A stretch of 64,000 nt of DNA, from contig DKDJ01000006.1 in the NCBI GenBank assembly GCA_002451795.1, positions 1 to 64,000 on the forward strand. The letters run 5' to 3'. This stretch comes from Bacteroidales bacterium UBA6851. Its GTDB lineage: Bacteria > Bacteroidota > Bacteroidia > Bacteroidales > UBA932. A program made the translations under genes and the position numbers. The first letter of the stretch is position 1. Every line of letters begins with the position of its first letter. Below the pieces are notes generated by a model. The model saw only the letters and a list, made by a program, of their open reading frames with translations. It was not told the origin of the DNA and ran no database searches. Below are positions 21,131 through 29,810 of this stretch, piece after piece.

Positions 21131-21778
21131 ATGTTCAAGATAGCCCCATCCATTCTTGCCGCAGATTTTCTACATCTTGAAAAGGATATAGAACTAGTCA
21201 ACCGGTGTGGTGACATTTTGCATCTTGATGTCATGGATGGAACACTTGTACCGAATATCTCTTTCGGATTTTCAGTGATCGACCAACTAAAGAAGATAGC
21301 AACCGCACCTATGGATGCACATCTGATGGTGGTCCATCCGGAGAGATGGTTCAGCAAACTCGCTGATGATGGGGTCCAGATGTGTTCTTTTCATTATGAG
21401 GCAGCCGGACGAAACACTTCTAAGTTCATTGGACAGATTCAGGCCTTGGGGATGAAGGCCGGGGTTGTGATCAACCCTGATGTACCTGTGGAGAAGTTGT
21501 TCCCGTATATTGGCAAGGCTGACTATTTTCTCCTGATGTCAGTATTCGCAGGATTCGGAGGACAGAAATTTATCATCGAATCACTTGACCGGGCAGCTCG
21601 ATTGAAGAAAGAAATAGTGCAAAGGGGGGCAGATGCTTTAATAGAGATGGATGGAGGCATTAACATGTCCACTGTCCGCGATGTAAAACATGCCGGAGTA
21701 GATATTGCGGTGGCCGGCAGTTCTGTTTATGGAGCCGAAGATCCTGCTGCTGCGATAGCATCGCTCAGGGAAGCCTAA
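21131..21778 (+). CDS. rpe: ribulose-phosphate 3-epimerase
   Basis: Interconverts ribulose 5-phosphate and xylulose 5-phosphate in the pentose phosphate pathway. The ATG at 21131, four bases after the dnaA stop, is preferred over an overlapping upstream start because MFKIAPSILAADF is the family start. TIM-barrel motifs are present: HLDVMDGTLVPNISFG (metal-binding His and Asp), DAHLMVVHPE, MSVFAGFGGQKF and EMDGGINMST. Length 215 aa is normal. It is probably co-transcribed with dnaA. Its last 14 bases overlap the end of convergent birA. Confidence 0.96.
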   Translation: MFKIAPSILAADFLHLEKDIELVNRCGDILHLDVMDGTLVPNISFGFSVIDQLKKIATAPMDAHLMVVHPERWFSKLADDGVQMCSFHYEAAGRNTSKFIGQIQALGMKAGVVINPDVPVEKLFPYIGKADYFLLMSVFAGFGGQKFIIESLDRAARLKKEIVQRGADALIEMDGGINMSTVRDVKHAGVDIAVAGSSVYGAEDPAAAIASLREA

Positions 21779-22388
21779 ACATATTTTCCCGAAACTCATA
21801 GTCAAGTCTTTCTCTCCCTATTTGGGTTCTCATTTCATCGTATCTTGAAGCGATATGAGCAGTTAGCCTGGAAAGTTCATCTTCAAGCACATAGGTTTTC
21901 CCTGTGAGCTGTTTCATGGACACAGGATTGGGCAAATCGTCAGGCCAATACTGTTCATTGACATCTAGTCCGACACCTACTATGCTATCTGTAATCCTCT
22001 CATGATCAAGGATATTCTCTATCAGAATACCGCAGATTTTCTTGTCTGCCACCCAGATGTCATTAGGCCATTTGATTCGGGATGAGATACCGTTGGAAGC
22101 CAAATAGTCCCGTATACCGAGTGTGATTATTTCTGTAACAAGAAGCATATCTTTCACATCAAGCAAAATTCCTGTGCCTTCAGTAAACTTGAAAAACATA
22201 CTAAACATAAGGTTTGTGTGAGGACTTGAAAACCATGTATGAGTGCCCTGGCCGCGGCCAGAAGTCTGCTCATAAGCGGCAACCACTGACAGATTGTCAA
22301 GCGTGTCAATCCTTCGTCTCAACTCCGAGTTGGTTGAATCTACGCATTCCATCCACATTATATTCATTATTTCTCGGACTGGTTCCAT
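21765..22388 (-). CDS. birA: biotin--[acetyl-CoA-carboxylase] ligase, short form
   Basis: Activates biotin to biotinyl-AMP and attaches it to carboxylase biotin domains. Catalytic features are STNSEL, EQTSGRGQGTHTW (biotinyl-AMP loop), IKWPNDIWV and KICGILIEN. No N-terminal winged helix is present, so it is not a repressor of the E. coli BirA kind, and the C-terminal domain is very short or absent (207 aa against about 240-320 for other forms). The ATG at 22388 is one of several close starts; a TTG at 22412 is also possible. Confidence 0.92.
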   Translation of the reverse strand: MEPVREIMNIMWMECVDSTNSELRRRIDTLDNLSVVAAYEQTSGRGQGTHTWFSSPHTNLMFSMFFKFTEGTGILLDVKDMLLVTEIITLGIRDYLASNGISSRIKWPNDIWVADKKICGILIENILDHERITDSIVGVGLDVNEQYWPDDLPNPVSMKQLTGKTYVLEDELSRLTAHIASRYDEMRTQIGRERLDYEFRENMFRLP

Positions 22389-22396
22389 TTTTGTTG

Positions 22397-22404
22397 TATA
22401 TTTG
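22397..22404 (+). promoter_or_regulatory. -7 element for ftsH
   Basis: TATATTTG, an exact TAnnTTTG match, lies 19 nt before the ftsH ATG in the short divergent gap with birA. The -33 position has no TTTG. Confidence 0.5.
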
Positions 22405-22423
22405 TTCTGCAAATTTAAGTAAG

Positions 22424-24421
22424 ATGGCTCAAAAACCCAAGAATAAAAAAAACGGGGTGAGGATTGTTAGAATCAATCTCTCATCCATTCTGTATCTTGC
22501 ACTATTGATTTTTATCGGTTGGATGCTTTTTACCAACTCTGGAGTCCCCGCCAAGAAAGTTGAGTGGGCACAAGTGCAACAGATGATACTTGACGGAGAT
22601 GTCAAAGACATACACTTTGTTAGGAACGAATATAAGGGCGAAATCTCGATGCGTCCGGATAGACTCTCCAAGTATTCTTCTCTTTTCCCAGAAGGGAAAT
22701 TCCCTAAGAGTTCCCCTCAGATGTATTTCCTCACATCTTCCAAATTTGACCCGGAAACCGAGTTCGGTGCCCTTAACGCGCAGCTATCTCAGGAAAATAG
22801 AGTTGTTGTCTACATGGAGAATCGTACCGATATATGGGGAAGCGTATTGGAGTGGGTATTCCCTCTATTCTTGCTATTCCTTCTGTATTTCTTCATGTTC
22901 CGCTCAATGAATCGGCAGATGGGCGGAGGCAATGGCGGTGGTGGCGGAATGAATCCGTTCAATGTTGGAAAAGTCACTGGAAAACTTGCTGACAAGGATA
23001 AGGTAAATGTCACATTCAAGGATGTTGCTGGACTTTATGGAGCCAAGGAAGAAGTCATGGAGATTGTGGATTTCCTTAAGAATCCGGGCAAATATACCGC
23101 ACTTGGTGGAAAGATTCCAAAAGGTGCACTGCTTGTAGGTCCTCCGGGCACAGGAAAGACCCTTCTCGCCAAAGCTGTGGCTGGAGAGGCTAACGTACCG
23201 TTCTTCAGCATAAGCGGCTCTGATTTCGTGGAGATGTTTGTAGGAGTGGGAGCAAGCCGCGTGAGGGACTTGTTTGCTCAAGCTAAAGAAAAAGCTCCTT
23301 GTATCGTGTTTATAGACGAGATTGACGCTGTTGGACGCGCAAGAGGAAAAAATGTCGGTTTCTCCTCTAACGACGAACGTGAGAATACTCTTAACCAGCT
23401 CCTTACAGAGATGGATGGATTCGGCACCAATAGTGGAGTCATTGTTCTCGCAGCAACCAATAGGGCAGATATTCTTGACAAGGCACTTATGCGAGCTGGC
23501 CGTTTCGACAGACAGATTCACGTAACGCTGCCGGATCTCAATGAACGCAAGGAGATTTTCCTCGTTCATACAAGGAAACTGAAACTTGCTCCTGATTTTG
23601 ATGTAGAGGCCATAGCCAAGCATACCCCAGGTTTTTCAGGCGCCGACATTGCCAATATCTGCAATGAGGCGGCTCTGAATGCAGCGAGAAAAGGAAAAAG
23701 CGCAGTTGACAACTCCGATTTCACAGATGCAGTGGATAGGGTAGTGGGTGGAATAGAGAGGAAAAAGACTATCATGTCTCCGGAAGAAAAGAGGCTTACG
23801 GCATATCACGAAGCCGGACACGCCGTTGCAGGCTGGCTTCTTCCTGGATGTGATCCTGTTCTCAAAGTCTCCATTATCCCGCGCGGACAGGCTCTCGGAC
23901 TCACATGGAGTCTTCCAGATGAGAAAGTCATGATGTCTAAGTCTGATATGATGGACGAGATGTGCTGCCTTGTCGGCGGACGAGTTGCAGAAGAGATGGT
24001 CAACAATGGCATTCCATGCACTGGTGCCCTAAATGACTTTGAGCGACTCACCAAAATGGCATACGCCATGGTTACATACTATGGAATGAGCGACAAGATC
24101 GGGAATTTGTCCTACTACAATTCCAATGGATCTGGTTATGACCTTACCAAGCCATATAGCGAAAAAACAGCAGAAACCATCGATGCTGAAGCAAAGGCTA
24201 TTGTGGATGAGATTACGGAACGCACAAGAAAAATCCTAAAGGAGAATTGGGACGGACTTGATCAGCTTGCAAGGAAACTCATTGACAAGGAGGTTATTAT
24301 GGCAGAAGATATTGAGGCCATCTTCGGGCCTAAAGCTGGTAAGCATGGCGAGGACAGGTTAAAGTCTGATGAGCCTCAGGCCGTATCATCGGAAGACACG
24401 GAGAAAAAAGAAAATGAATAA
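22424..24421 (+). CDS. ftsH: ATP-dependent membrane zinc metalloprotease FtsH
   Basis: Membrane-anchored AAA+ protease that degrades misfolded and regulatory membrane proteins. The ATG at 22424 is chosen over a frame opening 210 bases earlier inside birA, because [21 protein letters not shown] leads directly into the first membrane helix (about 19-38). A periplasmic domain follows, then a second helix (about 143-161), a Gly-rich linker, Walker A GPPGTGKT (239-246), Walker B VFIDEID (295-301) and the zinc site HEAGH (462-466). Length 665 aa is typical. The ribosome-silencing factor gene rsfS, often just upstream of ftsH in this phylum, is missing here. ftsH overlaps cdsA by 8 bases. Confidence 0.97.
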   Translation: MAQKPKNKKNGVRIVRINLSSILYLALLIFIGWMLFTNSGVPAKKVEWAQVQQMILDGDVKDIHFVRNEYKGEISMRPDRLSKYSSLFPEGKFPKSSPQMYFLTSSKFDPETEFGALNAQLSQENRVVVYMENRTDIWGSVLEWVFPLFLLFLLYFFMFRSMNRQMGGGNGGGGGMNPFNVGKVTGKLADKDKVNVTFKDVAGLYGAKEEVMEIVDFLKNPGKYTALGGKIPKGALLVGPPGTGKTLLAKAVAGEANVPFFSISGSDFVEMFVGVGASRVRDLFAQAKEKAPCIVFIDEIDAVGRARGKNVGFSSNDERENTLNQLLTEMDGFGTNSGVIVLAATNRADILDKALMRAGRFDRQIHVTLPDLNERKEIFLVHTRKLKLAPDFDVEAIAKHTPGFSGADIANICNEAALNAARKGKSAVDNSDFTDAVDRVVGGIERKKTIMSPEEKRLTAYHEAGHAVAGWLLPGCDPVLKVSIIPRGQALGLTWSLPDEKVMMSKSDMMDEMCCLVGGRVAEEMVNNGIPCTGALNDFERLTKMAYAMVTYYGMSDKIGNLSYYNSNGSGYDLTKPYSEKTAETIDAEAKAIVDEITERTRKILKENWDGLDQLARKLIDKEVIMAEDIEAIFGPKAGKHGEDRLKSDEPQAVSSEDTEKKENE

Positions 24422-25244
24422 TTTTTGGATTAGGACCATCAGCAGTATTGTGTTCCTTATTGTGATGGTTTTCGGACTAATATGGGACAGGGTGATTTTC
24501 GGCGCCCTGTTCTTGTTTATTTTATATTGTGCTCTGAATGAGTTCTATAATATCTCTCTTGGAAGCAGATACCGCGTTCAGCAGAAACTCGGGCTTCTTG
24601 CAGGGACAATAGCGTTCTTTACTGTAGCACTACACTGTTTTTACGGGATTGATGCCAGATTTATCTGCCTTGCTCTCCTGCCTTTGCTCCTGATACCGGC
24701 AAGTTGCGTTTTTCTGGGAATCCAGGATGACTTTCAAGATGTATCACTGATATACGCTGGACTTCTTTATATTGCACTTCCTATATCACTTTCTCCGTAT
24801 GTTATGATGGATGGGCCTGTATTTAATGGGTGGCTGATGCTGTCTTTCTTTATAGTTATCTGGCTATCTGATGCAGGTGCATACTGTTTCGGCTCTATGT
24901 TCGGACAGAAGGAAGGAGCTGCGCGACTTGCACCTTCTATCTCGCCGAAGAAGTCATGGGTAGGATTTTGGTGTGGTCTTGCGTGTGCCGTAGTTGCATC
25001 TATAGTCCTGCATTACCTAACATGGTTTCCATTCCCGCTCGTACACAGCATTGTACTGGGAGTATTGATATCAGTCTTTGGTGTGTGTGGAGATCTATTT
25101 GAATCCCAGTGGAAAAGGCATTTTCATGTAAAGGATTCCGGAAATGTTATTCCTGGTCATGGGGGAATGCTTGACCGGTTCGACAGCAGCCTGATAGCTA
25201 TTCCTGCAGCTGTACTCTATCTTTCAATTTTTGGTTTGCTATGA
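24414..25244 (+). CDS. cdsA: phosphatidate cytidylyltransferase
   Basis: Makes CDP-diacylglycerol from phosphatidate and CTP in the inner membrane, the branch point of phospholipid synthesis. The 276-residue protein has about eight hydrophobic segments and the complete family signature near the C-terminus: SQWKRHFHVKDSGNV followed by PGHGGMLDRFDS. The ATG at 24414 overlaps the ftsH end by 8 bases, and the stop overlaps psd by 4, so the three genes are translationally coupled. Confidence 0.95.
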   Translation: MNNFWIRTISSIVFLIVMVFGLIWDRVIFGALFLFILYCALNEFYNISLGSRYRVQQKLGLLAGTIAFFTVALHCFYGIDARFICLALLPLLLIPASCVFLGIQDDFQDVSLIYAGLLYIALPISLSPYVMMDGPVFNGWLMLSFFIVIWLSDAGAYCFGSMFGQKEGAARLAPSISPKKSWVGFWCGLACAVVASIVLHYLTWFPFPLVHSIVLGVLISVFGVCGDLFESQWKRHFHVKDSGNVIPGHGGMLDRFDSSLIAIPAAVLYLSIFGLL

Positions 25245-25900
25245 GAATAGACAAGAATTCACGCGGCACGCTCGCTCTGGTATTTGGGATTAGCGCAATA
25301 ATAGCCGCTCTTCTAATCGTTTTTGTACGTATTCCATGGATTGTCTATCCAGTTGTGGCTCTGCTTCTATGGTTCTGTATCTGGCAGCTTGCCTTTTTCC
25401 GTATCCCGGTTAGAGAACGTAAAGGCTCGGACAGACTCGTCACTTCAGTAGCCGATGGACGAGTGGTAATAATCGAGAAAACTTACGAAAAAGAGTATCT
25501 CAAGCAGGAGTGCATTCAACTTTCGGTATATATGAACTTCTTCGATGTCCATGCCAATTTTTGGCCTGTAGACGGCAGTGTAGATTACTACAAATACTAT
25601 CCCGGTGAGCATTTCTTTGCATCCAAGCCGAAAGCTTCAGAAGAGAACGAGCACAGTTGTGTGGGCATAGTAACTCCTTCTGGACAGAAGATATTCTTCA
25701 AACAGATAGCTGGCGGGTTTGCTAGACGAATAGTCTGCTACGCCAAATGGCATTCTACTTCCCGAAGCGGAGAGCAGTGCGGAATAATTAAGTTTGGGTC
25801 TCGTATAGATATATTCCTTCCTCTTGACGCGGAGATTAAAGTAGAGGTAGGGGACTATGTAAGAGCATGTGAGACTGTGCTCGCAGAACTTAAAGCATAG
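25241..25900 (+). CDS. psd: phosphatidylserine decarboxylase
   Basis: Converts phosphatidylserine to phosphatidylethanolamine. This is the short bacterial form (219 aa) with two N-terminal hydrophobic segments (about 10-50), DVHANFWPVDGSV, and the self-cleavage region IIKFGSRID, where cleavage before Ser makes the pyruvoyl cofactor. It follows cdsA with an ATGA overlap, which puts CDP-diacylglycerol synthesis and the last step of PE synthesis together; a phosphatidylserine synthase gene is not in the window. Confidence 0.94.
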   Translation: MRIDKNSRGTLALVFGISAIIAALLIVFVRIPWIVYPVVALLLWFCIWQLAFFRIPVRERKGSDRLVTSVADGRVVIIEKTYEKEYLKQECIQLSVYMNFFDVHANFWPVDGSVDYYKYYPGEHFFASKPKASEENEHSCVGIVTPSGQKIFFKQIAGGFARRIVCYAKWHSTSRSGEQCGIIKFGSRIDIFLPLDAEIKVEVGDYVRACETVLAELKA

Positions 25901-25939
25901 TAAGTCAAGCGAAGACAGTCTCACGAAATACGTGATAAG

Positions 25940-26383
25940 TTATTCTTTTCTAGTAGTGATAAGGATAACTCCGTTAGCTGCTCCAATACCGTAAATAGAA
26001 GCGGAAGCAGCGTCTTTTAGTACTTCGACACTCTCGACAACATTAGGGTCAAGCGCACTAACATCATCTACTTCCACTCCATCAACCAGAACCATAGCAT
26101 AACCATTTGAAGTATTGGTCTGTCCGCCTCTTACTCTGAAATGAGTACCTATGACTTCCAGCCCAGGAACGCGGCCTTCAATATACTGATAGATATCTGT
26201 GTATGATGTGTATTTCTGGATTTTAACCGAAGAAACGGCGTTGTTGTTATTGTCTCTGGTCGTATTGCCGTAACCAATATTCATCTTTTCGTCTCCAGGA
26301 TTTGATACACCGGAGGACTTGTAGGAGGATCCGCAGGAGACTGCAACTATTGCAGCTGCCGCAATAATAATAAACTTCTTCAT
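25940..26383 (-). CDS. lipoprotein consisting of a TonB-receptor plug domain only (147 aa)
   Basis: A lipoprotein signal peptide ends at Cys17 (AVSCGSS). The remainder, from about residue 53, is a TonB-dependent receptor plug domain: IYQYIEGRVPGLEV, FRVRGGQTN, MVLVDGVEVDD, ALDPNVVESVEVLKDAASASIYG and NGVILITTRK match the SusC/RagA-type plug. No beta-barrel follows, and neither the stop nor the surroundings suggest a truncated receptor. It is therefore an intact small gene rather than debris. A role as a decoy or regulator of TonB systems, or an accessory of an outer-membrane complex, is speculation. Confidence 0.85.
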   Translation of the reverse strand: MKKFIIIAAAAIVAVSCGSSYKSSGVSNPGDEKMNIGYGNTTRDNNNNAVSSVKIQKYTSYTDIYQYIEGRVPGLEVIGTHFRVRGGQTNTSNGYAMVLVDGVEVDDVSALDPNVVESVEVLKDAASASIYGIGAANGVILITTRKE

Positions 26384-26580
26384 AATCTTGTCATTTTGTG
26401 CATTCGATGAATGTGATTAAACTCAAGCGATGAATATACATAAAATATGCCTAAATGTCAAGTACTTTGCAGGTAAAATTACGGGATGTCAGTAAATCCA
26501 CAAGAGAATAGCCGGAATGTTTTTTAGAAAACCTTAAACAGATCAAATGAGATTCCGGAAAGAGATTCAGCTAAGAAAAA

Positions 26581-26611
26581 TTTGCAGTTCATAGAAAAAT
26601 CACTATATTTG
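26581..26611 (+). promoter_or_regulatory. consensus Bacteroidota promoter for tRNA-Cys
   Basis: TTTG (26581-26584), exactly 19 nt, then TATATTTG (26604-26611). Both elements match the consensus perfectly. The tRNA begins 10 nt downstream, so the precursor has almost no 5' leader. Confidence 0.85.
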
Positions 26612-26621
26612 CATTCCCAAC

Positions 26622-26692
26622 GGTGCGTTGGCCGAGCGGTTAGGCGCAGGTCTGCAAAACCTGTCACAGTGGTTCGATTCCGCTACGCACCT
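26622..26692 (+). tRNA. tRNA-Cys (anticodon GCA)
   Basis: Full cloverleaf of 71 nt. The acceptor stem GGTGCGT (26622-26628) pairs with ACGCACC (26685-26691), the discriminator base is T (U73, a known cysteine identity element), the anticodon stem CAGGT/ACCTG encloses loop CTGCAAA, and anticodon GCA is at 26654-26656. The T-arm GGTTCGATTCC is present. The 3' CCA is not encoded. It has its own promoter and terminator. Confidence 0.97.
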
Positions 26693-26695
26693 CAG

Positions 26696-26739
26696 AGAGG
26701 GTGACTAAAAGTCGCAGGACTGATAGTCATCCTCTTTTT
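26696..26739 (+). terminator. intrinsic terminator after tRNA-Cys
   Basis: AGAGGGTGACTA (26696-26707) pairs with TAGTCATCCTCT (26724-26735) with one G-T pair, followed by a T-run (26735-26739). It lies only a few bases after the mature tRNA end. Confidence 0.85.
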
Positions 26740-26831
26740 GGGTAGAACCAACCTCTTTCTTGTTAGGCTATATCCGTCTTAAAGGTAATAAACACTGAAA
26801 TTTGGGTATATCGTGGAAATAACAAAGTATG

Positions 26832-26839
26832 TATCTTTG
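26832..26839 (+). promoter_or_regulatory. -7 element for the DXS-like gene
   Basis: TATCTTTG fits TAnnTTTG, 27 nt before the ATG at 26867. A TTTG at 26801-26804 is 8 nt too far for a good -33 element. Confidence 0.45.
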
Positions 26840-26866
26840 CATTGTTAACTAAATTAATTGGTAACA

Positions 26867-28651
26867 ATGTACATCGAAAAAATTCAGTCACCAGCCGATC
26901 TTAAGAAATTAGATATTAAGGCGCTCAAGGTAGTAGCCGATGAGACACGTACAGCAATATTGAACCGCGTAAGCAAGCACGGAGGGCATATTGGCCCTAA
27001 CTTGGGATTTGTAGAGGCAACCGTGGCACTGCACTATGTATTTGATGCCCCGAAAGATAAGTTCGTGTTCGATGTGAGTCACCAGTGCTATCCACACAAG
27101 GTGCTGACTGGACGCGCATCAGGATTCTTAGGTGATGTAGATGATATGAATGCTATCAGCGGATATTCATCACCTGCTGAATGCCCTGAGTATGACAACT
27201 TTGAGGTTGGTCACACATCCACTTCCATCTCACTCGCCACAGGTCTGCAGAAAGCACGCGACATCAAGGGAACCAATGAGAATATCATTGCTATTATCGG
27301 CGACGGCTCTCTTTCTGGAGGCGAGGCCTTCGAAGGACTTGATGAGGCATCGGAACTTGATTCAGGCATCATCATAGTGGTAAATGATAACGAGATGTCG
27401 ATCGCAGAGAATCATGGCGGTATCTACAAGAACCTGCAGGCCTTGCGCAACAGCAAAGGAAAATGCGAGCACAACTGGTTCAAGGCATGGGGTTTCGAGT
27501 ATAAATATTTGGAGGAAGGCAACGATTTAGAGAAGCTTATTGAAGTCTTCAAAAGTGTTAAAGACACCACTGTTCCTACCGTTGTTCACATACATACAGA
27601 GAAAGGGCATGGCTATGCTCCTGCCGTAGAAAACAAGGAAGCCTGGCATTGGGGAATCCCTTTTAACATAGAGGACGGCAGCCGGCCTCGCAAGAATGTG
27701 GATGGCAGCATTCCAGAAGTTCCTGATTCAGAGACTTACGAACAGCTTTTCAGCGACTGGATGCTTCGTGAAATGAAGCAAGACAAAACACTTATAGCCG
27801 TGACAGCCGGAACCCCAGCCGCTGCCGGATTTACCCCTCAGAAGCGCAAAGAGGCTGGAAAGCAGCACATAGATATGGGCATTGCAGAGGAGCAGGCGGC
27901 CGCTATGATTTCTGGTATGGCAAAAGGTGGCTTGCATCCAGTGTGGACTGTTTATAGCACTTTCATTCAGCGAACTTATGACCAGATAGCTCAAGACATT
28001 TGTATCAACTCAAATCCGGCCGTCATTAATGTAATTGGAGGTGGCGTAAATTCCATGAACGACATCACCCATATTTGCCTTTTTGACATTCCGATGCTTT
28101 GCAGCATACCAGGGCTTATCTATCTCGCCCCTACCACTTGCGAGGAGTATTTCGCCATGCTCCGCTGGGCCATCGTACAGGACAAAAAGCCTATCGCCAT
28201 ACGTGTACCAAGCAATGGAGTGAACCATACTTCCGATGCAGTTGACGCAGAATACTCTTTTGAGCCGAAGTATAAGATAATGCACGAAGGTTCAAAGGTG
28301 GCAATCATAGCAGCTGGTTCCTTCTACCAAAAGGGAGAGAACGTGTCCCGTCTGCTTGCTAATATGGGCGTTGATGCGACCCTTATAAACCCTCGGTATC
28401 TGAATGCAGTAGATGAAAAAGTGTTGGATGGACTGAAAGCAAATCACAAGTTAGTTGTGACATTGGAGGACGGCAGCAAGGATGGCGGCTTCGGGGAGCG
28501 AGTAGCCTCTTACTATGGAACTTCAGACATGAAGGTAATTGTAGGAGGAATAAAGAAAAATCTCTACGACCGCTTCGATGTACAACAGCTCTTAAGTGAC
28601 AATCGTTTGCTCGATGAGCAGATTGTGAATGATATTCTGGATATTATTTAG
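26867..28651 (+). CDS. DXS-like / transketolase-family thiamine diphosphate enzyme (594 aa)
   Basis: Overall order matches 1-deoxy-D-xylulose-5-phosphate synthase (DXS): FDVSHQCYPHKVLTGR (68-83), the ThDP motif GDG (145-147) with VVNDNEMS (171-178), the catalytic glutamate Glu341 in DMGIAEEQ, and STFIQRTYDQI. However, DXS marks for the aldehyde-phosphate site are changed: the segment normally like RAGLVGADGPTH reads GGGVNSMNDITH (391-402), and the usual RYPRG reads IRVPSNG (445-451). It may therefore be a DXS paralogue using a different acceptor. An AraC regulator follows 30 nt downstream. The ATG at 26867 is used; a TTG three codons earlier is less likely. Confidence 0.75.
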   Translation: MYIEKIQSPADLKKLDIKALKVVADETRTAILNRVSKHGGHIGPNLGFVEATVALHYVFDAPKDKFVFDVSHQCYPHKVLTGRASGFLGDVDDMNAISGYSSPAECPEYDNFEVGHTSTSISLATGLQKARDIKGTNENIIAIIGDGSLSGGEAFEGLDEASELDSGIIIVVNDNEMSIAENHGGIYKNLQALRNSKGKCEHNWFKAWGFEYKYLEEGNDLEKLIEVFKSVKDTTVPTVVHIHTEKGHGYAPAVENKEAWHWGIPFNIEDGSRPRKNVDGSIPEVPDSETYEQLFSDWMLREMKQDKTLIAVTAGTPAAAGFTPQKRKEAGKQHIDMGIAEEQAAAMISGMAKGGLHPVWTVYSTFIQRTYDQIAQDICINSNPAVINVIGGGVNSMNDITHICLFDIPMLCSIPGLIYLAPTTCEEYFAMLRWAIVQDKKPIAIRVPSNGVNHTSDAVDAEYSFEPKYKIMHEGSKVAIIAAGSFYQKGENVSRLLANMGVDATLINPRYLNAVDEKVLDGLKANHKLVVTLEDGSKDGGFGERVASYYGTSDMKVIVGGIKKNLYDRFDVQQLLSDNRLLDEQIVNDILDII

Positions 28652-28681
28652 TACATAATTCCCCCGCAGTCTGAAAGTCTT

Positions 28682-29572
28682 ATGCAAGAAATTTATTTCA
28701 ACACCGTCAAGGATTTTAACGACTACTACGGATTTGAAACACTGCATCCATTGGTGAGCGTGGCACGTTTTGATAAAGCGGTACAATTAGAGGAACATAT
28801 TCTCCACTACAAACTCTATGCTTTGTTTTTGAAAGAGAACAAAGGATGCACATTGTCGTATGGCCGCACCAAATATGATTTCGATGAGATGACAGTAACG
28901 AGTTTTGCGCCGGGTCAGTCCGTGCATGTGAAGCCCGATCCCAGCGTGATCTACCCGAAATGGACGGCGTTGGTGTTTCATCCTGACTTTCTCAGCCGGA
29001 CCTCGTTAGGTGCGAATATCAGTCGCTATGAGTTCTTCGATTACACCTCCAACGAGGCACTACATCTCTCCACAAGTGAGATTGATATACTCCGTGAGGT
29101 GCTTGGAATGATTTGCCAAGAGTTGCATCATAGTATTGACAAGCATTCCAAGGAGTTGATAGTGAGCAATATTGAGTTACTATTGAACTATTGTCTCCGA
29201 TTCTACGATCGTCAGTTTGTTACTCGTGAAGAGATAGGCCATTCAACTGTCAAGAAATTCCTGTCCATGCTTGATGAGTATATTGACAAAAAAGCAGAGC
29301 GCGAAGGCCTACCAACAGTGGCATATTTTGCTGACAAGTGCTGCTATTCACCCAAATATTTTGGAGAACTGGTAAAGACTGAGACTGATAGGGCTGCCAA
29401 AGACCTAATCAGTGACAGGCTTTTACAGAAATCAAAGGAACTCTTATCGGATGAATCTAACAGCATCACTTTGGTGAGCCAACATCTTGGCTTTGGATAC
29501 CCACAACATTTTATTCGCTTCTTCAAGGCACAGACAGGAAAGACACCAAGCGAATATCGCAAAACTGCATAA
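28682..29572 (+). CDS. AraC family transcriptional regulator (296 aa)
   Basis: The C-terminal ~100 residues hold the two helix-turn-helix motifs of AraC/XylS proteins (LPTVAYFADKCCYSPKYFGELVK and SITLVSQHLGFGYPQHFIRFFKAQTGKTPSEYR). The N-terminal ~190 residues form a cupin-like sensing domain with the ligand unknown. It lies 30 nt after the DXS-like gene and 3 nt before a remnant of a carboxymuconolactone-decarboxylase-type gene, either of which it may control. It has the same strand and probably the same transcript as the DXS-like gene. Confidence 0.9.
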   Translation: MQEIYFNTVKDFNDYYGFETLHPLVSVARFDKAVQLEEHILHYKLYALFLKENKGCTLSYGRTKYDFDEMTVTSFAPGQSVHVKPDPSVIYPKWTALVFHPDFLSRTSLGANISRYEFFDYTSNEALHLSTSEIDILREVLGMICQELHHSIDKHSKELIVSNIELLLNYCLRFYDRQFVTREEIGHSTVKKFLSMLDEYIDKKAEREGLPTVAYFADKCCYSPKYFGELVKTETDRAAKDLISDRLLQKSKELLSDESNSITLVSQHLGFGYPQHFIRFFKAQTGKTPSEYRKTA

Positions 29573-29575
29573 AAC

Positions 29576-29713
29576 ATGAATACACAATACATTGACTCTC
29601 GTCAGCAGCATCTCGCGACAGTTGCTGCTCTTGAGGCTCGAGGTGATTTGGCTCGTCTTGAACAGGCTATCACAAGTGCCCTTGACGACGGAGTCACCAT
29701 CATGTGTCTGTAA
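29576..29713 (+). pseudogene. 45-codon N-terminal remnant of a carboxymuconolactone decarboxylase (AhpD-like) gene
   Basis: An open frame of 45 codons starts 3 nt after the AraC stop. Its product (SRQQHLATVAALEARGDL, then ARLEQAITSALDDGVTI) reads like the opening helices of carboxymuconolactone decarboxylase family proteins, where a GLTxxEI segment and a Cys-containing core normally follow. Here it runs into MCL and a stop, so the catalytic core is lost. No continuation is seen in other frames before the next gene at 29811. Deletion of the rest of the gene is the likely cause. It may still be translated, but an enzyme is not expected. Confidence 0.5.
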
Positions 29714-29785
29714 ATTATAGTGGTCTCTACTGATTAAAATTTAAGTTTTTATCAGAATCGAGTGGCTTTTAACATTTCTAAATAC

Positions 29786-29793
29786 TATATTTG
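29786..29793 (+). promoter_or_regulatory. -7 element for the 29811 lipoprotein
   Basis: TATATTTG, an exact TAnnTTTG match, lies 17 nt before the ATG at 29811. No TTTG at the ideal -33 spacing. Confidence 0.5.
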
Positions 29794-29810
29794 CGAAAAA
29801 ATAGTAGAAA

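Noticed and set aside
22214..22423. Extended ftsH start inside birA
   Set aside because: The extra 70 residues are an out-of-frame shadow of birA; the family start and promoter place the real start at 22424.
26700..26866. Thiamine (TPP) riboswitch before the DXS-like gene
   Set aside because: The 5' region holds the tRNA terminator and a -7 element, but no CUGAGA/THI-box pattern.
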